This document shows positions 52,966-62,937 of a stretch of DNA of 64,000 bases, piece after piece (position 1 is the first letter of the stretch; every line of letters starts with the position of its first letter). Made by a program: the position numbers and the translations under genes. The stretch is from the NCBI GenBank assembly GCA_011033025.1, contig WFMF01000260.1, forward strand, positions 1 to 64,000. Reading direction: 5' to 3'. The DNA comes from Beroe forskalii. Taxonomy: Eukaryota > Ctenophora > Nuda > Beroida > Beroidae. Below the pieces are notes generated by a model. The model was not told the DNA's origin, did no database searches, and was given only the letters and a program-made list of their open reading frames with translations.

Positions 52966-55900
52966 TAAATATCAAAAGTGTGTTAAGTGTTGTCATGACC
53001 TACACACCGCACCCTACTCCCAATACTTCCTCGCCATTTCTGGCGGCGCATATTAAGAACCATCAATGGTTAGGAGTCAGGGCACTGCAAGAATTGTCAC
53101 CCACCGTGTGAAAGCCTGTGATGCCACCAGCCCTATCAAGGCCACTTCAGTCTGTTATCAGCTCTGTTGCCTTTCCACCACTTCGCTTCATCTCCAAAAC
53201 AATAAACCAAGGCAGCCGCAGGGTCAAGGATGCTCGGAGCCCACAACGTCCCTGACCCACACTGCTTCACTTGTGCGCACAAGTTGAGGGAACAGTGTTA
53301 CAGCCGCATGCATCTCAGGATCCTGTTGCTATATACAAATAATACATCTTCTCAATAAATCTTTGTGAGGGTGAATCCTCTTTGCTTTCCAAACCAATCT
53401 GATGTCTTTGGTCTTGAAACAACTGAATAACTGATTCACTGCGCTCAGTGTCATGTTAATCCCCATGCCAGGTGTCATAGTATCTCAGTGGAGCAATGTC
53501 GTAATGAAGCACCTAAAAATGGGTAGTGTCCCCGGCCAACTGGGTTGTCATTCCTGACAACACCTCAGCATAAGATCACTCCCAGGAAATGTGCACGGAT
53601 ACACAAATCCTTCATTGACTCCAGAGATAGGAACGGAAGGATATGGGGACTACCATGGAACGTGCTTTGGTCTTGAAACAACTGATTCGCTGCCCTCAAT
53701 GTCATGACAATCCCCATGCCAGGTGTCATAGTATCTCAGTGGAGCAATGTCATAATGAAGCACCTAAAAATGGGTAGTGTCCCGGCCAACTGGGTTGTCA
53801 TTCCTGACAACACCTCAGCATAAGATCACTCCCAGGAAATGTGCACGGATACACAAATCCTTCATTAACTCCAGAGATAGGTACGGAAGGATATGGGGAC
53901 TTCCATGGAACGTGCTTCCATGCACTCATCCACTGGTGTTTGTGACACCGTGACTTGGTGCCGTCCATTCCAGCGTGTTCCTACAGATCCATATGAAGTG
54001 TGAACAACGGATGGCGGTTCTGGATATTGTCTCTGTAAGTTTCCGGCCATCTGTTTCACTCATTCCGAGTTGTCGCCAAACAGCAGCTGTTCTCTTAGCG
54101 ACAAATCCTCTGGCCCCAACTTCAATTGTAAAGACAAATACTTTCCATACACCACCTTCTCTGATGTTTTCTGCCAACTTCTCGTACTTAGTCTTCTTCA
54201 CTTCTCCATTTCTCGATGTTATCTTCGGCTGGTGATGTTAGCTCCAGGATAACCAACACTTTCTTGGAGTCCGAATAAAGTACTAGGTCAGGTCTTTCTG
54301 CCGTTGTGATGATGTGTGGTGGAAATTGGACTTGTTTACTTCTGAGGTCTGTTTGGATAATCCAATCTTTAGATACATCAATTATCCCATGATGCACCTT
54401 CTTCTTTTTCTTCCTCACTCTTTGTCCACTCCCAACGAAAACAACTGGTTCTCTTCCTGTATTCAGTGGAACAGTGTTGTCTACCTTCTTTACTTTGTCG
54501 ATGATTGCATCTTGGATGACTGTAAGAATGCTATCATGCCGGTAACTGATCCTTCCTTGGTCAAGAGCAACCTTGCACCCGCATAGTATGTGTGCAAATC
54601 CGGCATGTTTCCATCCACAGAGTGCACAGCTTGCCTGTGTGTCAAGCTTCCATCGTCGGAGATTGACGGGATGGGGCAAGGTATCCTGGACTGAGTTCAG
54701 GATGAATGACAACATACTGGGGACATGCCATACAATATCTCCTTCCACTTCAAGTCGAGGTTGATCACTGAATCCCATTGTGTCCATTTGCTCTGTTGTG
54801 CGAGACTGAGGATATGGGGAATCATCTCCTCTTCTTTCATTGATGTTACTTCCTTCCCTAGCTCTTTCCTCTCCATTGGCTTGTTCAAGTAGATATTGTG
54901 CCCCAGTCCTCTCCTGTCCAGTTGACCTTTAAACTTGTGCCTATATGAGACACGCTGTACTACTTTATCCAATACAGCAGCAGGTTTCCACTTCTTGTCC
55001 GTGATCTGCTCGGATTCTCTCCTTGCTGAAGCGACTGTTCTCACAGTCCTGTCCCTACTGCAACAAAGGATAATCTCTTTGTTCACTTGTGCCTTCATAC
55101 AGGCTTCTCGGACCGATCTAATTCCAAGCCCCTTCTCTGACCTGTACAAGATAGTTGGATCAGCGCTCTTACATAATCCTAGCCATTTCTTTAACATTCT
55201 TGTGGCACATGCTTCCATCGTTGCTATGCCTGATTCCGTGAATTTGTAAATCATGAAATCCCATGACATGGCTGGCAAAACACCATTGACGTACATCCAA
55301 GCTTTCTTTCTATTGTCTATGTGTATCTCATCTGTCTTCTTCATCAGGTTTGTGAACTTGTCAACAACTGATTGCTCCTCCTTGTTCTCAAACTTGGGAT
55401 ACACCAGACGTCCTAAAAACTTGAACGGAGCTTTGTGCATGGCTGGTATGACTTTACCGTTGACAGCGATGAGTGGGTTGACGAGACTCCCTCCCACCAC
55501 TCCCATAGCCTTACACTTCGCATCCTTAAACTGGAGTCCTGCCCATTCACAGAAGTTCTCTGCGGCTCTAACAAGTGCTCTGAGGGAAACCCTAGTGGTA
55601 GCTGCGAGAGTTACATCATCCATGAACCCCGGCCACAGGTTTCTCTACACCTGTGCCTCCTATGGCATGAGCAACATGCACCAGGAAATCTAACCCCAGG
55701 TTCCATGTTACATTAAAACATAACCCTGCTTCAGGTCCTCCCTGTAATGACCCTTTCTCTATTCTGATTGATCTCGTTGTCCAATCCTTTGTCTTCACTT
55801 TCACGTAGCATTCTGTGTAGAGTGATGCTATTAGTTCTATTGTCTCGTCTGGTATTCCATAGAACTTGAGGGCAGCAAACATCAAATTGTGTTTGATACT

Positions 55901-57286
55901 GCCAAAAGCATTACATAAGTCCATCCACACTATGAATGCGTCTTCACCTGCTTTGATCTTAGTCTTTAACAGTTCTGTAACTGTTTGGTTGTGTTCCACA
56001 CAACCACTGATTTTTGGTAGGAAGCCTTTTTGAACGTCCATGTTGAAGTATTTGTTTCTCATCATGAACTTTCTGACTCTTCTTGACCAAACTCCCATAA
56101 CGACTTTTAGCGTTGTGTTAAAGAGGGTCAAATCTCTAAACTCGCCAACATCTCTGGAGCTGCCCTTCGGGATCAGGATCTTCAATGCGACCTTTTCTTC
56201 TTTGGGAATCGCCTTTTCTATAAACATACCCCTGACTATACTGTATAGTATAGTTCTGATGTTAGGGCATGATTTGAAAATCCTGAATGGGATCCCGTCG
56301 GGACCAGGTGCTGATTTGTTTCTTCTAGATCTGATATATTCGTAGATTTCCTCATCTGAGACTTCCTCCAGGGCGAAGGGGTAGGTGGGATCCTTAGGTG
56401 CTGGTAAATTATGTGGAAAAGGAATACTCTTGCTTCTGTTCTCGTCAGAGTATCTTCCCTGGAAGAAGTCGTTAGCTTCATCAACAGAGCAGTCTGGTGA
56501 CATGTTCTTGTCTGTTGTCTTACATGTAACCTTTTCTTTGATGAAGTCATATGGGTTTCTACAGAATGATTTGGTGTTTTCTTTCCTCTCTAACCTTTCG
56601 TTGATAGCAATTTCTTGTTTCTTCAGTTTGCTGTGAAGTCGTATTAGCGTCCTCCAATGCCTATCGTGGTCTTCTAATACACTATCAGGCGTGTTTATGT
56701 CTCTCTGAAGTGCTTTGAACCTCTTCTTTGCAGCGTTCTTTTCTCGCCGTATCTTCTTCTTCTGTTCATCGATGTACTTCCAAGTTCTTGTGGGTCTTGA
56801 CACTGTCATCATTTGTGCCAACCGTTTCTTCAGCTGCAGTATAAACACAAGACTTGAAAAATCTCAGGAACTGTGAACAGTTCTCAGTTTCACAGTCTTC
56901 AAAGCCTTCTATCCAGAGTTCCTTGAACCTTAGATCAACCTTGTCCCACGTTTCTTTGTCTCTTGCATTCTTGATCCCGCTTTTGATCTCGAAATCATAT
57001 GGAGGTGAGTCTTTCAACGAATCAAAGTTGACTTGAGACTCTTCCCATCCTATGACCCTTTCTGCTGATCTACGTATCCCTTTGTAGATATCAGTTACTT
57101 TAGGGACAGCAATATCTGTAGACTCAACACCAGCTGCCCTCTCTACATTTCTCCTAGCCTGCTGAATTGCCAGGTCTATTGTAGACGTGGTTTTTTCCGA
57201 ATTCACACTTGATGGTTCAGAGCATTCCTGTCCGTTGCTCTTTTCTGTGCTGTCTCCGGCATCTGAAATAGATGATGTTGATGCAA
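52962..57286 (-). mobile_element. R2-superclade LINE, copy 2, inserted in the Polinton capsid gene
   Basis: Same family as copy 1, nearly identical in protein and untranslated region, in opposite orientation. Its 3' end is at about 52962 (an aataataataaatatcaaaa tail on the plus strand), and it is 5'-truncated at about 57286, slightly further in than copy 1. The ORF is split into frames at 56766-57206, 55616-56848, 54697-55623, 54188-54787 and 53926-54201, so it has about four frameshifts; RT, CCHC and nuclease regions are otherwise all recognisable. The 240-bp duplication in the 3' untranslated region is present (53455-53650 and 53690-53905). Confidence 0.92.
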
Positions 57287-58220
57287 TATTGTTCTTAATT
57301 CGACCAAAATGAGAGAACCTTATTTACTCCAAAAGGAAGTATTCCTAATGGATGATGCTACAACCAAGGCGAATTCGGAGAATGCCACTATTTACCCAGG
57401 CGACGGACAGACAGTCAACCCAGCTGCACTGGCTCGCAGCAAAATGATTGAAGAAGGCAAATCAGTAACTCTCATATCCGATCTAAATTGTAGTTTATTC
57501 AAATCCGGTAAGCTACTGCCCAGTAATCTTGATGTAAGAGTTTCTCTCACAAAAAATTATGATGGGTACGTTCTACTGGAAGCTGCTAATGGTACTCACA
57601 AGGTGAAATTTGATAAGTGTTTTCTGCGAGTTACTATGCAACAGCCGAGTGATTTTTGTCTTAATTTGATGGAACAAAAGCTACTGAGTACACCCGCAAT
57701 TTATCAGGCGGAGGAAGGTAGGATTAGTTTTAATTCGATCGCAGCTGGTAGTGCCCGTGTAACAATCAACAATTTGTTTCCTCAAGGCAAATTACCAATC
57801 ATGTTTACATTCGGTGTCCAGGATAGAATCGCACTAGGTAACGCTAGAAATAAAAATCCCTTCACTTTCAAGAATATAAAGAAACTACAGCTTTTTGTGG
57901 ATGGGAAACCCTATTTTCCATCTCATCTGGAGGGGAAAACCATGAAATTTGACGCATTTTATCAAACAATTGGGTATAAAACTGACGGAGGCTGTTTAAT
58001 TGACCCTAAAAATTACGATATCCACCCCTTAGTTGCTGTGGATTTGACTGCTGATAGAACAGCCAATAGACACCATCTCAACCTTAACCACACTGCAGGT
58101 GAAGTGAAGTTGGACATTGAATTTGAGCAGGCAGCTGAAGAAGGTCTAATCTTACTCGTGTATGCTTATTATGATAGAATAATTGAAATTAATTCCGATA
58201 GAAGTGTGCGCGTACTATGA
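57287..58220 (+). pseudogene. Capsid gene, 3' part, of the Polinton-like element
   Basis: About 300 residues open to the stop. The end (VDLTADRTANRHHLNLNHTA ... LLVYAYYDRIIEINSDRSV) is the hallmark C-terminus of Polinton major capsid proteins, where HLNL and VYAxxD...IEI strands close the second jelly roll. It begins at the far side of the LINE insertion and overlaps the protease start by ATGA at 58217. Confidence 0.8.
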
Positions 58221-58681
58221 AAGTTATTGCGCTGAGTACAGATCAAATTGACGAATTGTTAAAAAATGTGGATAATTTCAAGGGGGCGTTCGCTTGTGAT
58301 GAAATTCCTAATGTAACACAGAATGAGTATTCTTTTATCATAAATTGTGATAATAAATCGCTACCAGGAAGCCATTGGACTGCTCTTGTAGTGAAGGGCA
58401 ATAATGCATATTATTTTGACTCGTTTGGACGATTTTATGATAACCAGTCATTTCCAAGTGATTATAGTAATTATCTAAAGAAAATATGTTTAGATAAAAA
58501 AGTTGAGTTCCAAAACAGAGTTCTACAGGGTTTCCATTCTAATACTTGTGGGGAATATTGTGTATATTTCATCAAGCAAATGTGTCGGCCAAATGTATCA
58601 TTTTCTAGTATTTTCAGGACCTTTACAGAAAATTTAAATACAAATGACATTAAGATTTTGAAATTATATAAGAAAAATTGA
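58217..58681 (+). CDS. Adenovirus-type cysteine protease (adenain/Ulp1-like) of the Polinton-like element
   Basis: 154 residues, close to the compact size of Polinton PRO proteins. Family landmarks are GSHWTAL, which carries the catalytic His, YYFDSFG with the acidic residue, and an oxyanion Gln plus nucleophilic Cys in QGFHSNTCGEYCVYFI. Relatives process capsid proteins during virion maturation. It follows the capsid gene with a 4-bp overlap. Confidence 0.88.
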   Translation: MKVIALSTDQIDELLKNVDNFKGAFACDEIPNVTQNEYSFIINCDNKSLPGSHWTALVVKGNNAYYFDSFGRFYDNQSFPSDYSNYLKKICLDKKVEFQNRVLQGFHSNTCGEYCVYFIKQMCRPNVSFSSIFRTFTENLNTNDIKILKLYKKN

Positions 58682-58846
58682 TATTATGAAATATTCGAGA
58701 TATTAAGTTTATGATATTATGAATCTCGTTTCATTTTCTTTTTGGGATACCGCAACTGTTTCAGCACCGCACGTGACTGTTTTTCTAATTATAAATTTCA
58801 CGTCAGCTATCATAATAATTGAACTGTGATAATTAAATTATTTCAC

Positions 58847-58854
58847 TATAAAAG
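58847..58854 (+). promoter_or_regulatory. TATA box before the 58898 gene
   Basis: tataaaag, within cactataaaagggagag, lies 43 bp upstream of the ATG at 58898, leaving a short leader. It follows a 160-bp gap after the protease gene, so this gene probably has its own promoter, unlike the overlapping genes before it. Sequence match only. Confidence 0.55.
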
Positions 58855-58897
58855 GGAGAGGTTCTAGTGAGGTAAACCTATCAATTTACTCTTAGTC

Positions 58898-59341
58898 ATG
58901 GATAAGATAAGTAATCTCCCTGAGGCTCACCAGGAAATTTACAAAAAACACTGGAGCACGATACAGGAGAGTGTTAAAGTGTGGCGGTTTAAGGATGTCC
59001 ACCACATACCATTATTCGGGGATGAGAACATTAGCGGCTTGGTGACTGGAGTCCTTGAAAAATACACTCAGGAGCATCAGAGAATAAAAGTTAACGCTGC
59101 TTTTGGTTTCATATTGGGCGATAGAACCTCCAGTGAACTCAAATTTTATCACCCTTCGAACAATTCAATGATGTTCGACACTCCCAAGCTCATTGAAACA
59201 TCAAGTGATAAAGATGTTTTATTGAATGATCTAGAGAGGGTCGATATACTGGAGTATGCTCGTGCTCAGAGACCTTCCTCAAAATGGGTCGTAGAGAAAA
59301 TTATTTGTATGAGACTTGATATATTCAAATTATCTGAGTAA
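58898..59341 (+). CDS. Unknown protein of the Polinton-like element
   Basis: 147 residues beginning MDKISNLPEAHQEIYKKHW. No domain recognised. It is soluble-looking, with mixed charge, several His residues in WRFKDVHHIPLFGDE, and no transmembrane segment or Cys cluster. Flanked by the protease gene and, on the opposite strand, the polymerase remains. Preceded by a TATA box. Confidence 0.6.
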   Translation: MDKISNLPEAHQEIYKKHWSTIQESVKVWRFKDVHHIPLFGDENISGLVTGVLEKYTQEHQRIKVNAAFGFILGDRTSSELKFYHPSNNSMMFDTPKLIETSSDKDVLLNDLERVDILEYARAQRPSSKWVVEKIICMRLDIFKLSE

Positions 59342-59500
59342 TTGAGGGGGGCGGGGGTAATAAAGTAATAAACTACCGTTTCAGTTGGTTGAAAATAACA
59401 TCTGACTATCTGATAATTAAATTTGTCAATATAATCCTATTATAATTCTATTAACAAAACTGATATATTTCTGACTTAAAATTCTACTGAATGCTGTAAA

Positions 59501-60900
59501 TTAAATATCTAGATATGTAGTTTTGACACCAGAATCTAAAACTTTGCGCTTAACATAAAAATATGGAAGGCCTAAACGCTCCATCTCGTAAGTGTACATA
59601 AACTTATCCTTCATTATGAACCCCTTATTTGTATGTGACGACGCGTTTCTGGTGTTAATAACATCTAAAAATTGTTTTTTCGATAAGTTGATTGCTTTAT
59701 TAATCCCTTTTGAGCTATATTTGTCCTTAGATGGATCTTCATTATTGAAGCAAAAGTAGGTTTTTGCTGCTAATCCGATGAAACCGTCTCCGCTCCATTC
59801 CTTCTTAAACAGACCTGGTGTGCGGAGGTCGTACGCAATGTTCTCTTCCGTGTCATTTCGTGGGAACCACTGGTGTTTCACGCTGTCCCACTCCTCCCGC
59901 AGCTCTGGTTTAATCAACTCGTCCATAGAGCTTCCACTCAGTGCCATGTACAGCGAATCTAGATATAAGGGTGGATAAAAATATGAATATTCTCTGTGAC
60001 CGACACTTATTACCACTTTGAGTTATAAAAATGACGTCATTGCAGCTTAACATAAAATTTGTGCGACCATTGTACCACTCACAGCAGGCAACAACTTATG
60101 GCTTCCCACGTACATTGTAAAATGTAAAGCAGCAATATAGCATTTTTCTGCATCAGCATTGCAGTTATGAGCTGGTTATATGCTAAAAAATTAAACGCAC
60201 CGGTGTCCATTTCTAATAAACAGTAATCGGAGCGATCCATGAACTTATCCACAACATCGAAGAAAAAGTTCAGCATATGTTTTTTGGCGAGTTGATAGAC
60301 CCAGAATCCTATTTGCACCGGAAGATTGAACTTTATAGTCTTCCTTTTGGACGTAACCTGTGAATAATGTAGAAATATTGCGATAATATAATCACAATAT
60401 AATTACGATACTATAATTTCTATAATTAAAGAATTGAGTCACTATGTGTAATCGGCATAATAGGAGATTCAGAATACTGGGGTTGAAACTGTATAAAAAT
60501 TAGCCAAATTAATATATATTATAAATTAACTTAAACGAACCTCGAATGTATCATCTTCAAACTCATCAATTGACATGAATCTCGGGTCGTTTATCAACTT
60601 GGAGGCCTTTTCATGTGTACAGAACTCAACCGAAAGATGCTTCGATTTATTCATTATGGTGTAGCCATAAAAACTATTGCCTATGAGTTTAGAAGTATCT
60701 GCAATAGCTTTGTAAGCAGGGTCTCTATCACCTGCTCTTCTGTCATTAGTGACAGTCTGCTCAAATGGTAAAAATGCACGTTTAGGGCAAAATTCAATGA
60801 ACTGGTAAATTTTAGTAACTAACTACATAGCATGGCGTTTTTAAGACAAAATTCTAAGAAATTCGTACGTGCGCGTGCCCCGGACGCGCAATTTCATCCA
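59501..60900 (-). pseudogene. Protein-primed DNA polymerase B remains of the Polinton-like element
   Basis: Three stretches correspond to the C-terminal third of Polinton-type PolB: 59501-60016 (HQWFPRN, RTPGLFKKEW, GLAAKTYFCF, SSKGINKAINLSKKQF, YFYVKRKVLDSG), about 60079-60360 (IGFWVYQLAKKHML, FMDRSDYCLLEMD) and about 60530-60790 (LIGNSFYGYTIMNKS). They run convergent to the plus-strand structural genes, as is common in these elements. Broken and lacking its N-terminal two thirds in the window. Confidence 0.8.
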
Positions 60901-62240
60901 TCACTTATGTACAGCGCCCTGCATTAAACACAAAAAACGGCGACAAAAGTGGTACCGAATTGCCACATAATGAAATTCCCGCCAATTTTTCACAGCCAAC
61001 AAATCCAACGTCAGAATGTCAAATGATGGCTCGACATTCACCAAAACATGAAGATGGGTGCATTTCTTGAATTCCTTAATGAAAGCTGAAATAGCAGACA
61101 AGTACAACGAGGCAAATTATGGAGTTCATTTATTAAGCTACAAAAATGATGAAAAAGTACCAAACAATTTCGGTACAAGCTAAACATTCCGTGAGTTAAA
61201 CAGTAAGTCTTGGTTTGAACTGAAAACAGTTGACAACAGTCTCAGGTGGTACAATATCTCTATTACTAACCAAACAAAAAATATATCATTCATAATAAGG
61301 CATGGCAAATTTCCAGTCATGTCACTGGAAGTGTTCATTATCAAGGAGAAGCACCGTAAAAAATGAATAGATACTCTAATTGTGACAGTAAAAAATGACT
61401 GGGTTCTGAGCTGTCGAGGAAGTTGAAATAGCAGCTTCGCTGCTATTTCAACGTCCTCGACAGCTCAGAACCCATGTACTCGGGTGGGCACTTTATAGAC
61501 TCATCATACTACAGATCTAAGCCACCAAATAACACAATGAAGGAAAATCTAAAGAATATATCCTGACGAACTCCATCTCTATTTTGACAGTAATGAAAGT
61601 TCCAAGCATCACACGTCCTATCTGTTATACAGCACCTCCTTAAATCATTACCTGCAATATTCCGTCAATCAGTCAGCAGCTTGGACATCAGCCGTCAGCG
61701 TTTGGGGAAGATTCTGTACGAGCCAAATTCTGAAAAGGGTACCCTTTCAATGTCATTGATGTAGTGACGTGATATCAATTACTAACCTGCTTGTCTTCTT
61801 AATTTTAATTTGAAAGTTGTACGTGAACTATGTGCCACCGCCTGCTGTACACATAAAATTCAACCTTTCCAAGAGATTTTTAATCAACAAAAGGGAAGGG
61901 AGATGAATGGTGCTGTTGCTATGGAAATTCGGATACTGCACGTGCAAGTATTGATCAGTTGTATTAGAGTGCCTCATAACACGTTGCTGAATACTAAGGT
62001 TTAAATTTTGAACTATTGATGTCTTCTTCATTGAAATTTAAGATATGATCATTACGAAGATGGAGGACTCATATCGATGCAATATTCTCATAAATCGGTG
62101 GCAATGTTTGGTGCATTTGAATCAATGTTGACTCGAATACTTACAAGTTTCAAGGAATTAATGTGAATCAATCAAGTATTAACAGGTAGTTAAACTTAAA
62201 CAAAATGCAGCATGAATAAGGCCAAGTTGGGTGTAGCATA
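60901..62240. other. Stretch beyond the polymerase remains, origin uncertain
   Basis: AT-rich. It may still belong to the Polinton-like element, but no gene is recognised. A strong hairpin lies at 61400-61474. Short open frames at 60901 (-) and 61810 (+) have no recognisable motif. Confidence 0.4.
61400..61474. other. Near-perfect 35-bp inverted repeat (hairpin)
   Basis: tgggttctgagctgtcgagg followed by aagttgaaatagcag, a 5-base loop (cttcg), then ctgctatttcaac and gtcctcgacagctcagaacc ca. The arms are complementary over 35 bp with one mismatch. It could be a terminator-like or cruciform structure, a MITE core or a fold-back element. No transposon ends are seen around it. Confidence 0.85.
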
Positions 62241-62937
62241 TTGCGAATTCGGGAAGACAGAGAGTGAGCCCTTCTTTGACTCAAAATTCCTTTTGCAGTT
62301 GACACATTTGTGGAGCTTCTTTGGGGTGAGCATCAATTGCTCGGCTGGACTGCGACTGATTGGGGAGAAAAAGTCAACATTGTCCATGATAAAAGATGAG
62401 GTTTTTGCCCCCTAGAGGGGTCCATATTGAGTTCCCGGTACAACCGAGGCAACAAGGCCAGTCTTTGACTTCCCTCGCAATGGCACTCCCTGGGTGCCCC
62501 CATACTCTTCCATGATCTGAATTACACAGTCCACTGAAGCTGCGGCGAACCTGCCAGCCTAGGTTCCATGGTTCAAGCCATTTCCAAATATGGCAACACC
62601 GTACTGACCCACATGACACCAATAGGCCGAGCTCCACGACCCCAAGCCCCAAGCCGACCCAGCGAGTTCACTAAGGCCCACACCGGCACAGAACACCTCG
62701 GACACAGGATGTCGCCTCTACACCCCGCGAACCAAGAGCCCCGTGAGGATGCTCACCCCAGCAAAAACACCAGGCCCGCCCAGCACACGAGGCCACAAAA
62801 CCCGTCCCAAAGGTCCCATATGACTCAAGTACACATCAAACAAATGTTCCAGTTATTGATGACATGATCGAATCCAATACCGTTGGTTGTGTTCCATACC
62901 ATGTCCAGTCCGGTTTTTGGTACTCTCCCAAATGTCG
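62241..62937 (-). mobile_element. R2-superclade LINE, copy 3 (5' untranslated region and start of the ORF only)
   Basis: On the minus strand it carries the 5' untranslated region (about 62937 down to 62388) and the first 40 or so codons of the ORF (MDNVDFFSPISRSPAEQLML ... CVNCKRNFESKKG), then diverges at about 62260. The 3' side is missing, which is not the usual 5' truncation of LINEs and suggests a later deletion. It abuts the 3' end of copy 4. Its 62258-62720 segment is nearly identical to 63535-64000. Confidence 0.8.

Larger units (their letters stand above)
52000..60900. mobile_element. Fossil Polinton/Maverick-type (adintovirus-like) element, partial
   Basis: The gene set is typical of Polintons and related adintoviruses: a small basic protein, a Gly-rich minor virion protein, a capsid protein, an adenovirus-type maturation protease and an unknown protein on the plus strand, with protein-primed DNA polymerase sequence converging on the minus strand. 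It is broken in at least four places, including a 4.3-kb LINE insertion in the capsid gene, and I find no integrase, packaging ATPase or terminal inverted repeats in the window. Most remaining frames are still open, so it is probably not very old; it predates the LINE insertion. Boundaries are approximate. Confidence 0.85.

Noticed and set aside
62568-62867. Plus-strand 99-codon frame in the last LINE copies
   Set aside because: Antisense of the LINE 5' region, with no domain and only low-complexity Pro/Arg/His composition.
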